Source of the DNA: Methanocella sp. PtaU1.Bin125
GTDB lineage: Archaea; Halobacteriota; Methanocellia; Methanocellales; Methanocellaceae
Length of the DNA: 47,207 nt
NCBI GenBank assembly: GCA_002067315.1
Contig: MVRA01000101.1
Coordinates: 1 to 47,207, forward strand
Direction: 5' to 3'
In this document: one piece after another, positions 26,987-35,137 of the stretch
How positions within the stretch are numbered: position 1 is the stretch's first letter
Layout: every line of letters begins with the position of its first letter
Position numbers and translations under genes: made by a program
The notes under the pieces: generated by a model
What the model saw: only the letters and a program-made list of their open reading frames with translations
Databases searched by the model: none
What the model was told of the DNA's origin: nothing

Positions 26987-27601
26987 GTGCACGATCATTT
27001 GACCGCCTGGAAGGCAGAATACGGAAAAGCCGTCTGGCGCGGGCCCTACGATGTCGGGCCGGTGACGTCTTCCGTCAGGACGGAAAGCAGGCTGCTGGAC
27101 GCGGGCTGCGGGAGCGGCAAGATGGCCGTGCCGCTCGCGAGGGCGGGCTACCGCGTCGTGGGCATGGACCTGGTCCGGGACGGGCTTCGGGAGATGAGGG
27201 ATAAAGCCGACGCTGACCCGGTGGTCGGGGATGTGAGGAGCCTGCCCTTCAAAGACGGCACCTTCGATGCCGTCGTGTGCTATGACGTGTTGCAGCACCT
27301 GCTGGAGCCGGAACGGGCCGGGGCGGCCGCCGAGATCAGGCGGGTGCTGGCTCCCGGGGGGCAGGTCTTTGTCGAAGCCTTCGGCCGGGAGGACATGAGG
27401 TATGGCGGCCCGGAGGCCGAGCCACATACGTTCCGGCGGGAGAGCGGCATCGTCTATCACTACTTTTCGGAAGGCGAGATGGAAAGCCTGCTGTCCGGCT
27501 TCGAGGGCGTCCGGGTGAAGAGCACGGTGACGCGCAAGGTTTTCAGGGGCAGGGAGTACATCCGTCACAGGATATTTGCCTGCGGTACGAAGGGCCGTTA
27601 A
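26987..27601 (+). CDS. Class I SAM-dependent methyltransferase
   Basis: 204 aa. The SAM-binding motif I is LLDAGCGSGKMAVPLA (near residue 36), motif II GMDL, and post-I blocks GDVRSLPFKDGTFDAV and RVLAPGGQVFVE are typical of the UbiE/BioC-like group (Methyltransf_11). The substrate is unknown. The start is GTG 26987 with AAAGGGGG about 10 nt upstream. It is divergent from the aldolase across 110 bp and followed by a long gap before the LC7 gene. Confidence 0.88.
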   Translation: MHDHLTAWKAEYGKAVWRGPYDVGPVTSSVRTESRLLDAGCGSGKMAVPLARAGYRVVGMDLVRDGLREMRDKADADPVVGDVRSLPFKDGTFDAVVCYDVLQHLLEPERAGAAAEIRRVLAPGGQVFVEAFGREDMRYGGPEAEPHTFRRESGIVYHYFSEGEMESLLSGFEGVRVKSTVTRKVFRGREYIRHRIFACGTKGR

Positions 27602-27691
27602 AATGTATTGCAACCAACAGTTTACCAATTTTTTGTCATTTTTAAGATAAATTTTAATACGTTCGCAATCAATTGCTAGTAGCACCTGAGA

Positions 27692-27715
27692 TGCCTGCAG
27701 CATAAGATGCAGGCA
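27692..27715 (+). promoter_or_regulatory. Hairpin in the leader of the LC7 gene
   Basis: A perfect 8-bp inverted repeat, TGCCTGCA and TGCAGGCA with an 8-nt loop, lies about 42 nt before ATG 27757. The AT-rich stretch at 27630-27665 upstream likely holds the promoter, so the hairpin may be in the transcript leader. No known riboswitch is recognised. Confidence 0.35.
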
Positions 27716-27756
27716 GTATCAAAGATGATGCGTATGCCCGCAGGGGTATTGGACAC

Positions 27757-28431
27757 ATGGACATATCAGGCACCCTGTACAGCGTTTTTGGCGTGAGCGA
27801 GCCGCTATTCCTGGCGCTCGAGGCACTGGTAGCGCTGCTGCTGGCCGTTTCCCTCTCCGCGACCGTGCTGGAGACCGTGCGGATCTACCGGGAGTACTCC
27901 GTGAAGGAGGAGCCGGAGGAAGCGGAGGAAGAGCCAGAGAAGACCATGCTGATGCCCGGGGAGGCCGGGAAGATCGACCTCACGAAGCTCGGCCAGGCCG
28001 CGCCGCAGAAGCCCGCCGGGCCCGCAAAGCCATCCGTTATCGTTACGCCGCCGCCCGCGGCCCCGGCCATCGAGGTGGTCAAGGGCACGCTGCCGGAGAG
28101 CATCAAGGCCCTCACGGCGAAGTACGGGCTGGACTGGCTGACCATCTCGTCCGGCGACGGCCTGGTCATCGCCTCGACCAGCAAGACCCCCGACGAGGAC
28201 GCCGCGGTCTACTCGAACCTGTTCTACGAGCTCCACCGGGCCCGCGCCGAGACCTACTTCAACGTCTCGAACAAGAACATCCACCTGCTGCAGGTCGAAA
28301 GCGGCGGCCACAAGGTGATCGACGTGGCCGGCAGGGCCGGGCAGATGACGCAGGCCGAAGTGTCCGGGCTGCGAGAGGATACCCGGATGGTCGTGGAGCG
28401 GTTTCTCTGGGCCGCGAAGGCGCAAAGGTAA
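27757..28431 (+). CDS. Membrane-anchored Roadblock/LC7-like protein
   Basis: 224 aa. One transmembrane helix (about residues 18-40, FLALEALVALLLAVSLSATV) is followed by a Glu-rich then Pro/Ala-rich linker (residues 50-105). A C-terminal domain of about 115 residues has a Roadblock/LC7 pattern (LDWLTISSGDGLVIASTSKT). LC7 domains bind and regulate small Ras-like GTPases; the GTPase at 9910 is a candidate partner, by inference. The linker would hold the domain away from the membrane on the cytoplasmic side. Confidence 0.75.
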   Translation: MDISGTLYSVFGVSEPLFLALEALVALLLAVSLSATVLETVRIYREYSVKEEPEEAEEEPEKTMLMPGEAGKIDLTKLGQAAPQKPAGPAKPSVIVTPPPAAPAIEVVKGTLPESIKALTAKYGLDWLTISSGDGLVIASTSKTPDEDAAVYSNLFYELHRARAETYFNVSNKNIHLLQVESGGHKVIDVAGRAGQMTQAEVSGLREDTRMVVERFLWAAKAQR

Positions 28432-28439
28432 CTAAAAAT

Positions 28440-28560
28440 GAGCGACCGTCGGCCGGGCGGCCTCGCGCGCGACCGGCGCGGAGGCATCCATTTCTAACGG
28501 GAGGACGGGCAGCGCATATCTCCGCCGGAGGCAGCTTGCGAGCGCTCCGGCGCGGCTGCT
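28440..28560 (+). repeat. GC-rich intergenic element, family E (partial copy E4)
   Basis: Between the LC7 gene and the first HAD gene, TTTCTAACGGGAGGACGGGCAG and CCGCCGGAGGC followed by GAGCGCTCCGGCGCG parallel the middle of element E2 (TTGTTAGCGGGAGGGCGGGTAG, CCGCCGGAGGC). A CGCGCGCG tract lies at 28464-28471, but upstream of these blocks rather than downstream as in E1 and E2. The match is partial. Confidence 0.4.
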
Positions 28561-28633
28561 ACACGACACTATCTTTTTGCCCATGTGATAAAGGCTATCT
28601 AATAGCGGCGTGCAATGATTTGATCGGACGACT

Positions 28634-29377
28634 ATGGGCACGGGTTCAATTGAGGCGGTCACGCTGGACCTCTGGTTCACGCTGATCGCACACGACGAGT
28701 CATACGACAGCAAGATCACAGAGGCAAGGCTATCGGGCATATCGAGGGCGCTGCGGGACGCGGGCCACGACGTCCCGCGGGAGCGGATGGAAGAAGCGTT
28801 CGGCAGCTCCGGCCGGTACCTGGAACAATACTGGTCCACATACCGGGACATGGACACGGACGGGCAGGTCCGGGTGCTGCTGAAATGCCTGGGCATCGCG
28901 CCGGAGCCGGGGCTGGTCGCGGCGGTCGCCGACCCGTACGCGAACGCCGTGCTCCGCGTGGAGCCGTTCCTGGTGGACGGCGCGCGGGAGGCGCTGAAGG
29001 CGCTGCGGGACAGCGGCCTGAAGCTGGCGCTCATCTCCAACACGGGCCGGACGCCGGGCCAGGCCATGCGGAAGGTGATCAGCAGGATGGGCATCCTCGA
29101 CTTCTTCGAGGTGACCACGTTCTCGAACGAGGCCGGGTACCTCAAGCCGGACCCCCGCATCTTCGAGGCCACCCTGTCACAAATCGAGGCCCTGCCGGCG
29201 CGGACGGTCCACGTGGGCGACCACGACCTGCTGGACGTGAAGGGCGCGAAAGGCTACGGCATGAAAAGCGTCAAGGTGCTGCAGTACGCCAGCAATCGCC
29301 GGCCATCGGACGAGGCCGACCTGTGCATCGGCACGATGCACGAGCTGCCCGACGCCGTCCTCCGGCTCATGAAATGA
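28634..29377 (+). CDS. HAD-superfamily hydrolase (first of two paralogues)
   Basis: 247 aa. Motif I is VTLDLWFTL: the nucleophilic Asp is present, but the usual second Asp is Trp. Motif II is LALISNTGRTPG, motif III the Lys of YLKPDPRIFE, and motif IV GDHDLLDV. A helical cap lies between motifs I and II. Replacement of the second Asp resembles the haloacid-dehalogenase branch (DxYGTL), so phosphatase activity should not be assumed. It is paralogous to the protein at 29663, and the two are separated by palindrome A2. Confidence 0.87.
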   Translation: MGTGSIEAVTLDLWFTLIAHDESYDSKITEARLSGISRALRDAGHDVPRERMEEAFGSSGRYLEQYWSTYRDMDTDGQVRVLLKCLGIAPEPGLVAAVADPYANAVLRVEPFLVDGAREALKALRDSGLKLALISNTGRTPGQAMRKVISRMGILDFFEVTTFSNEAGYLKPDPRIFEATLSQIEALPARTVHVGDHDLLDVKGAKGYGMKSVKVLQYASNRRPSDEADLCIGTMHELPDAVLRLMK

Positions 29378-29640
29378 TCACAAGCCGCCAAGGGTCCAAG
29401 AGGAGGGACCAAGACGCCATTGTAGAAACTAAGAGGCGCCAAGATGCCAAGTCTCTTTTTTAAGTTCAAGGGGCCAGGAAGCCAAGATATTATCTGCATA
29501 CTTTTTACTAAGTACTTTAACTCTTGGCCTCTTCAATCTAAAAATAATCTTGGCGCCCTGGCGCCTCTTAGTTTCTACAGTGGCGTCTTGGCCTCTCTTC
29601 TTGGACTCTTGGGAGTTTGGTGAGATAGTTTTTTTAGTGG
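29378..29640. repeat. Word-built palindrome, family A (copy A2)
   Basis: Arms at 29416-29451 and 29549-29584 are 36 nt each and reverse complementary with four mismatches. They are nearly identical to the arms of A1 at 9692-9727 and 9835-9870 (core TGTAGAAACTAAGAG, then GCCAAG words). The centre differs from that of A1 but keeps TTTTTTAAGTTCAAG followed by GGGCCA. It separates two tandem HAD genes and starts at the stop of the first. Confidence 0.85.
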
Positions 29641-29662
29641 GGGGTGCAACAGTATTGCTGGC

Positions 29663-30451
29663 ATGATCGACACGGTGACCTTCGACGTCTGGAACACGCT
29701 GGTGGTCCACGAGTTTTACGACGACCGGCTGAAGCTCCACCGGATAAGCAGCATCATGGAGGCGCTGCGGGCCGAAGGGTATGTAATCACCGGGGAGCAG
29801 ATGGACGCCGCCTACGACTACACCGAGGCCAGCCTCGCCGCCGTATGGAAGAGCGAACGCGACGTAGGCAACGACACGCACCTCGCGCTGTTCCTCGAGG
29901 GGCTGGGCCTTGACGTCTCGGACGCACTCATCGACGCCATCCGGGAGCCTTACTCGCACGCGCTGCTCCACTTCCGGCCGAAGCTGGTCGACGGCGCGGC
30001 GGAGCTGCTGGTCGGACTGAAACGGCAGGGCTACAGGATCGGGCTGATCTCGAACACCGGCCGGACGCCGGGCCGGACGATGAGGAAAGTGCTTGACGGG
30101 TACGGGCTGACGAAATGCTTCGACGCGATGACGTTCTCGGACGAGGTGTGTTACATCAAGCCGAACCCCAGGATTTTCGCGCTCGCGCTGGACAGCCTCC
30201 GGGCGAAGCCGGAAAGCACGGTCCACGTGGGCGACAACCCGCTGCTGGACGTGTACGGGGCCCGGGCCTGCGGCATCGGCGCCATCCTGTTCACGAAGTA
30301 CATGGACCGGTTCGAGCAATATGCCTCGAAATACTACAGCGCCAACGGCCGCCAGTGCGAGCCCGACTGCCGGGTGGACGCCCTGCCGCTGGTCGAAAAG
30401 GCGCTGGCGCGGCTGGCCGGACGACATCTTCCGGGCAGCCCGGAAAAGTAA
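29663..30451 (+). CDS. HAD-superfamily hydrolase (second paralogue)
   Basis: 262 aa, sharing all motifs with the preceding HAD protein: VTFDVWNTL (nucleophile Asp, Trp at the second acid position), IGLISNTGRTPG, CYIKPNPRIF, and GDNPLLDV. The C-terminus is about 20 residues longer and carries CEPDC. No strong ribosome-binding site is seen; start ATG 29663 follows palindrome A2. The two genes look like a tandem duplication that has diverged, with the element between them. Confidence 0.87.
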   Translation: MIDTVTFDVWNTLVVHEFYDDRLKLHRISSIMEALRAEGYVITGEQMDAAYDYTEASLAAVWKSERDVGNDTHLALFLEGLGLDVSDALIDAIREPYSHALLHFRPKLVDGAAELLVGLKRQGYRIGLISNTGRTPGRTMRKVLDGYGLTKCFDAMTFSDEVCYIKPNPRIFALALDSLRAKPESTVHVGDNPLLDVYGARACGIGAILFTKYMDRFEQYASKYYSANGRQCEPDCRVDALPLVEKALARLAGRHLPGSPEK

Positions 30452-30492
30452 ATATAACTTGACGGGAGTTCCCCCTCATTAAGGACACAGCT

Positions 30493-31380
30493 ATGGACGC
30501 CATGATGGATGTCGACCTGCGCTCGACGATGGATATCCAGATTACCGCGCTGGAGTGGATGCCGTACGAGAACGGCTACCTGAAATACTACCCGGACGAG
30601 GACAGGGACGTCTACCTGGAACAGTGCCCGGACGGTACCCTGATGGTCTCCCCGGAACGCTTCCGTGCGCGGGTCATGTCCGAGTTTGACTACCCGCTGG
30701 ACCAGGTCTACTGCGGGGACAACCCGGTCCTGCTCAAGCTGAAGGAGTTCTACAGGCACTGCTGGGTGCTGAAGCTGCACGATCCCTACATCTCTCTCAT
30801 CATTACCATTCTTACCCAGAACAAGACGGCCGACAGCGCCCGCCGGACCTTCTACCGGCTGCAGCACCGCTACAAGGGCATCGACGTCCACAAGATGGCG
30901 GCCGCGGACAAGGGCGAGCTGGAGGAGCTGATCCGGACCTCGGGGCCGTACAAGGCCGACTTCATCATCCGCTGCTCGCAGGAGATCATCGACCGCTACG
31001 GCGGCAGCATCGAGTGGATGCGCGACGCGCCGACGCGCGAGGCCCGGGAAGCGTTGCTCGGCTTGTACGGCGTCGGGCCCAAGACCGCGGACTGCGTGCT
31101 GTTGTTCAGCCTGGGCCACAGCGTGGTGCCGGTCGACACGCACATCTGCCGGGTCTCGGAGCGCACCGGCCTCAGCATGGCCACCGGCGACTCCGAGGCG
31201 GCCAAGCGGAAGGTGAAGGAAGACCTGGAGAAGCGCCGGCGGATACCGGGGATGGCACATCTGCTGATCATCAACCTGGGCCGGGATTTCTGTAAAGCGG
31301 TGGCCCCGCTGCACAGCATCTGTCCGGTCGGAGACATCTGCCCCAAACGGGACGAGCGTAAGGAGAAGAAGCTGACGTAG
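30493..31380 (+). CDS. Endonuclease III/OGG-like DNA glycosylase with Fe-S loop
   Basis: 295 aa base-excision repair enzyme. The helix-hairpin-helix LLGLYGVGPKTADCVLL (about 188-204) holds the catalytic Lys197, and the Asp is D215 in VPVDTH. These are the bifunctional glycosylase/AP-lyase residues of endonuclease III. The domain starts near residue 95 (HDPYISLIITILTQNKT), preceded by a 90-residue N-terminal part that Nth lacks and that may be OGG-like. The C-terminal [4Fe-4S] loop reads C267-x6-H274-x2-C277-x5-C283: the second of the four Cys of Nth is His. Damaged-base specificity cannot be read from sequence. The rnhB start follows after 9 nt. Confidence 0.88.
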   Translation: MDAMMDVDLRSTMDIQITALEWMPYENGYLKYYPDEDRDVYLEQCPDGTLMVSPERFRARVMSEFDYPLDQVYCGDNPVLLKLKEFYRHCWVLKLHDPYISLIITILTQNKTADSARRTFYRLQHRYKGIDVHKMAAADKGELEELIRTSGPYKADFIIRCSQEIIDRYGGSIEWMRDAPTREAREALLGLYGVGPKTADCVLLFSLGHSVVPVDTHICRVSERTGLSMATGDSEAAKRKVKEDLEKRRRIPGMAHLLIINLGRDFCKAVAPLHSICPVGDICPKRDERKEKKLT

Positions 31381-31389
31381 GTGCGTTCC

Positions 31390-32076
31390 ATGGGCAGGGC
31401 GAAGGCGAAGGCGCGGGCGCAAAAGGTCATGGGGGTCGACGAGGCGGGCCGCGGGCCGGTCATCGGGCCCCTCGTCGTCTGCGGCGCCCACATCGACCAG
31501 CGCGACCTGCCGGACATCGAGGCGCTCGGCCTGAAGGACTCCAAGAAGCTGACCGCGAAGAAAAGGGAATCATTCGCGACAGAGCTGAAGGGGCTGCTGA
31601 AATACGAGCTCGTCGTGCTCACGCCCGGGGCGATCGACGCCCGGGTCGGCTCCGAGGAGAACCTGAACGCGCTCGAGGTCAACTGCTTCGCCGAGACGAT
31701 CCGGAAGGCGATGCCCGCCGTCGCGTACGTGGACGCGTGCGACGTGAACGCCGAGCGCTTCGGCCATAACATCCGGCAGGCCCTGGACTTCGACCTGGAG
31801 ATCGTCTCCTGCCACGAGGCGGACGACAAGTACCCCATCGTCATGGCCGCCTCGATCCTCGCTAAAGTCCGCCGGGACGCGCTGATCCGGGAGATTTCGG
31901 AGCAGCTGGGCGAGGACGTGGGCAGCGGCTACCCCAACGACCCGGTGACCGTCGAGTTTTTAAAGGGCTATTACAGGAAAAACAAGAAGCTGCCCGACTG
32001 CTGCCGCCGGTCGTGGAAGACCTGCAACGCGATCATCGCCGACTGCCTGCAGGCCCGGCTGTTCCAGTACGAGTAA
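31390..32076 (+). CDS. rnhB: Ribonuclease HII
   Basis: 228 aa; cleaves the RNA strand of RNA-DNA hybrids and ribonucleotides in DNA. The acidic catalytic set is present: GVDEAGRGPVIGP (Asp and Glu), VDACDVN (Asp) and HEADDKYPIVMAASILAKV (Asp). LGLKDSKKLT is another family block. ATG 31390 has AGGTG six nt upstream; GTG 31381 is a possible alternative. It is co-oriented with the glycosylase and convergent with the SelB-like gene, with only 2 nt between stops. Confidence 0.95.
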   Translation: MGRAKAKARAQKVMGVDEAGRGPVIGPLVVCGAHIDQRDLPDIEALGLKDSKKLTAKKRESFATELKGLLKYELVVLTPGAIDARVGSEENLNALEVNCFAETIRKAMPAVAYVDACDVNAERFGHNIRQALDFDLEIVSCHEADDKYPIVMAASILAKVRRDALIREISEQLGEDVGSGYPNDPVTVEFLKGYYRKNKKLPDCCRRSWKTCNAIIADCLQARLFQYE

Positions 32077-32078
32077 CG

Positions 32079-33116
32079 TTACGGCGTGCCGCTGGCGAGG
32101 AACCGCTGCTTGGGGTCCTCCAGCTTCGACAGCAGGAACAGGTCGCCGGGCGAGTAGGCCAGCTCTTTGTCCGTCTTTATATGGACGGTGTACTTCACGG
32201 CCGACTTCGTGGATTCGACGTCTTTCCCGTCCTGAATAATCTTCGTGACCAGCGCGGGTGATGACTGGAGCCCGGAATAGACGTGCACCTTGTCGCCCGT
32301 CTTGAACTCGCCCTTGAACCGGGCCGTCGTGGCGGCCAGCGCGAACTCGTCGCCCGCCTGCTCGGACGGCGAGAGGATGAAGCCCCGGTCGAGGTCCTTG
32401 CTCTGGACGTTCTTCAGCGCGATGCCGACGCGGGAGCCGGTCGGCGCCGACTTGACGTCGATGTCGTTCGTCTGGATGGAGCGGACCTCGGCCTCCTGCT
32501 TGAGCGGGGAGACCATGAGCCTGTCCCGCATGTTGACCGTGCCCTGCTTCACGTACCCGAGGATGACGCAGCCGATGCCGGTGACGTTGAAGTGGTGGTC
32601 GATCGAGATGCGGACGGGCTTGTCGTTGAGCGCCTTATGCTCTTCTTTCAGCTGGTCGTCGAGCTTGAAGAGGAAGTCCTTCAGCTCCTCGACCCCCTCA
32701 AACGTCTTCGTCGAGGTGGCCAGGACGGGCCAGCTTTCCATGACGGTGCCCTTCGTGAGATTCTTTATTTTATTTTTCAGCTCGTCGACGGCGAACGGGT
32801 TGGAAGTGTCGGTTTTGGTGATCGCGATGATGCCGTGCTTCGGCTTGAGCAAATCCATCAGGATGATGCACTCGCCGGTGCGGGCGTCCATGCCGCCGGC
32901 CGGGATGCAGAAGACGATGACGTCGGCCATGTTGACGGCGTTGACCAGCGCCTTGGGGGACTTGGGGTAGCCGATCGGATCGATGGCGGCCAGGATGTGG
33001 TCGCCCTTCATGAAATTATACAGGACGATGTCCGACTCGGTGCCCTTCTTGCCGAGCTTGCCGGCAAGCGTCGTCTTGCCCGACTGCTCCCCGCCGATGA
33101 TTGCTGCGTTCACCAT
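32079..33116 (-). CDS. EF-Tu/SelB-like GTPase paralogue
   Basis: 345 aa. The N-terminal GTPase domain has G1 GGEQSGKTTL and G4 ITKTD, but the G3 site that should read DxPGH is DPIGYPKS, so the switch II His is missing. Domains II and III follow (residues 170-345), with the EF-Tu type VRISIDHHFNVTGIGCVILG. This is the SelB-like, EF-Tu domain 2 protein of methanogens. There is no long C-terminal SECIS-binding domain. It may have lost normal GTPase cycling; function is unknown. The start is ATG 33116, with GTG 33125 as alternative. Confidence 0.8.
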   Translation of the reverse strand: MVNAAIIGGEQSGKTTLAGKLGKKGTESDIVLYNFMKGDHILAAIDPIGYPKSPKALVNAVNMADVIVFCIPAGGMDARTGECIILMDLLKPKHGIIAITKTDTSNPFAVDELKNKIKNLTKGTVMESWPVLATSTKTFEGVEELKDFLFKLDDQLKEEHKALNDKPVRISIDHHFNVTGIGCVILGYVKQGTVNMRDRLMVSPLKQEAEVRSIQTNDIDVKSAPTGSRVGIALKNVQSKDLDRGFILSPSEQAGDEFALAATTARFKGEFKTGDKVHVYSGLQSSPALVTKIIQDGKDVESTKSAVKYTVHIKTDKELAYSPGDLFLLSKLEDPKQRFLASGTP

Positions 33117-33247
33117 GATGATCACTTCGAGTACGGTAGTACAATACGGGAAATCACATAAATATGTTGCCCTTTTCGGAAAAGATCATCTCCTTCTCAA
33201 GATGAACCGGAAAATGCATGTTCCGTTACAGGTTTAATATGAAACGC

Positions 33248-34495
33248 TCAACGTTGCATTCGGGCCCGGGCTGCGAGGCCGATGGCGAGCGCGGGCAACA
33301 CCAGCATGGGCAGGCACCAGCAAACCGGCGTGTAGCCGGGGCCCCGCGTGTAGCCGATGCCGACCAGCCAGGCGGAGCGGTTCCCGTTACCGGCCAGGGC
33401 CGTGCCGCCGAACACGTAGCTGCCGTCGCCCGCTTCGATCACGCTGCATAGAAACCCTTCGGGCCCGAAGGTCCGTTGCCAGTCGGCGACGCCGTCCCCG
33501 CTCACCTTGATGATATCGGGCCCGCAGGCGAGGGCGAAGCCGCCGTCGGAGGCCTGGATGACGTCGTAAGCGATCCCTTCGGATTCAAAGGTCCGGTTCC
33601 AGAGCCCGGTGCCGTCGAGCGCGACCCTGCTCAGGTAAATCTTCGTGTCGTCGTCCTCGTGCTTAGTTCCGGCGAGCAGGTAGCCATCGTTGCCGGCATT
33701 GCAAAGGGTGTAAAAGTTTGTATCGCCGTCTCGCTCGTAGCTGATGTCCCACAGCTTGTTGCCAGTGCCGTCAATCCGCAGCAGGTAACCGTGAGTAAGG
33801 CTACTGCCTTCAATGAACCTGAAGCCCGCGATCGCGTATCCGCCGTCGGGGGACCTCGCGATGCCATAGCCTTCGAGATTGCCGCTGCCATAGGCCTGCC
33901 ACCAGATCGGGTCCCCGGTGGCGTCGATCTTCAGCACGTATATGTATAGCCCGCCCGCGCTATTGTTACCAATGCGCGTGCGGTTATCGATGGCCCCCAG
34001 GATGACCAGGCTGCCGTCAGCCTCCTGTACCGCGTCCTGGAACCAGCTGACGCCACCGATGCCGTAAGACCTGGTGAGTAACGGGTTTCCGTCCGGGTCT
34101 GTCTTCAGCAGGTAGCCGCCGTAGTGGCCACTGCCGTCGTCGCGGCGACCCGTCCCGACGAAGAGGAAATTGCCGTCGAGCGTATTGAGGGCCGCGCTGA
34201 ACGAGCTGTCTTCCGCAGGGTATATGTTATGCCACAGCAGCGAGCCGTTCTGGTCCGCCCGGCCTGCATAAGCACGCACTTCGTCCGCAGCAAAGGACCG
34301 GCCGGCGAAGACGTACCCCCCGTCGGGCGTGCGCGCGACAGACAGGCAGCTGGAGTTCCCGCTTCCCTCGAACGTGCTCGACCAGAGGACGTCGTCCGGC
34401 CGCGCCGGTGGCGTTGCATATGCCGTACCGATTAAAAATACAAAAGCGATTGCGGCCAGGATACACAGGCCCGCCCGGAGATATGAAGGTTTCAC
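33248..34495 (-). CDS. Surface protein with beta-propeller-like repeats
   Basis: 415 aa. A signal peptide (residues 1-27: LCILAAIAFVFLIGTAYA) is followed by at least seven repeats of about 45-50 residues, each with a DGGYxxAG or equivalent strand (DGGYVFAG, DGNFLFVG, DGSLVILG, DGGYAIAG, DGYLLAG, DGGFALAC, DGSYVFGG). That pattern suits a beta-propeller. A C-terminal hydrophobic stretch (CLPMLVLPALAIGLAARAR) ends in basic residues and would anchor the protein outside the cell. The start is GTG with AGGTG five nt upstream. Function unknown, perhaps adhesion or sensing. Confidence 0.78.
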   Translation of the reverse strand: MKPSYLRAGLCILAAIAFVFLIGTAYATPPARPDDVLWSSTFEGSGNSSCLSVARTPDGGYVFAGRSFAADEVRAYAGRADQNGSLLWHNIYPAEDSSFSAALNTLDGNFLFVGTGRRDDGSGHYGGYLLKTDPDGNPLLTRSYGIGGVSWFQDAVQEADGSLVILGAIDNRTRIGNNSAGGLYIYVLKIDATGDPIWWQAYGSGNLEGYGIARSPDGGYAIAGFRFIEGSSLTHGYLLRIDGTGNKLWDISYERDGDTNFYTLCNAGNDGYLLAGTKHEDDDTKIYLSRVALDGTGLWNRTFESEGIAYDVIQASDGGFALACGPDIIKVSGDGVADWQRTFGPEGFLCSVIEAGDGSYVFGGTALAGNGNRSAWLVGIGYTRGPGYTPVCWCLPMLVLPALAIGLAARARMQR

Positions 34496-34549
34496 CCCGA
34501 CACCTGAGAGAGATATGGTATGGCTTAATATTCAAGCTTTTTCGAGGCG

Positions 34550-34954
34550 TTACGCAGGCTGGAGCGCCTTCACGATCCCCCGGACCTCGTGCGCGGCGCG
34601 GTCGATCTCCTTCAGCGCCCGGGTAAACTGCGGCCCGGCAGACAGCGAGGCGACCAGCAGCGCGACCGGGCCGGCGCCAAGCTCGACGATCCGGCGGTCG
34701 CCCGCTTCCATGATCACCCGGCGGGGCACGCCCTGCCGGAGCTCGGACGCGGCCGTCTCCGCCGCGCCCAGCAGGGCTGCGGCCATGGCGGCGAAGGACT
34801 CCTTCTCTTCCGGGCTGCCGGGCAGGTCCGCCTCGATGATCACCCCGTCCCGGCGGATGACGGCAGAGGAGTCTACGCCAGCCTCCTTTAGCTTAGCCAG
34901 CACGGCCTTGAGATCGCCGCCGAACTCCTGCACAGCCCTTTCCTCCACCGGCAC
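34550..34954 (-). CDS. Roadblock/LC7 domain protein
   Basis: 134 aa, a stand-alone soluble Roadblock/LC7 domain: SSAVIRRDGVIIEADLP (near residues 29-45), then a central helix and a C-terminal VALLVASLSAGPQFTRAL. Such proteins are GTPase-activating or scaffold partners of small Ras-like GTPases. The start is a GTG at 34954 with GGGGGA upstream; GTG 34948 is possible. The stop is close to the surface protein gene upstream on the map, and its promoter is the AT-rich stretch from 34980 to 35060. Confidence 0.85.
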   Translation of the reverse strand: MPVEERAVQEFGGDLKAVLAKLKEAGVDSSAVIRRDGVIIEADLPGSPEEKESFAAMAAALLGAAETAASELRQGVPRRVIMEAGDRRIVELGAGPVALLVASLSAGPQFTRALKEIDRAAHEVRGIVKALQPA

Positions 34955-34994
34955 TCCCCCGAAAACAGCCAGATGATTAACCCTGAGATATCAA

Positions 34995-35027
34995 TCTATA
35001 TTGACTACTATCAATAATAAATATAGA
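34995..35027 (-). promoter_or_regulatory. Inverted repeat in the LC7 promoter region
   Basis: TCTATATT at 34995-35002 and AATATAGA at 35020-35027 form a perfect 8-bp inverted repeat with a 17-nt spacer, in an AT-rich block (34985-35055) upstream of the LC7 gene. It could be an operator or simply overlapping TATA elements. The remaining intergenic part up to 35137 holds nothing I recognise. Confidence 0.35.
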
Positions 35028-35137
35028 TCATAGTAATTATATTATTATACTATAACGGTGTTTAGAGCACATCACAGGATAGCCCGGTCTACGCTATTTT
35101 TCCAGAGAGTCGGCAGATGACCGGAGCCCCGGTCAGG

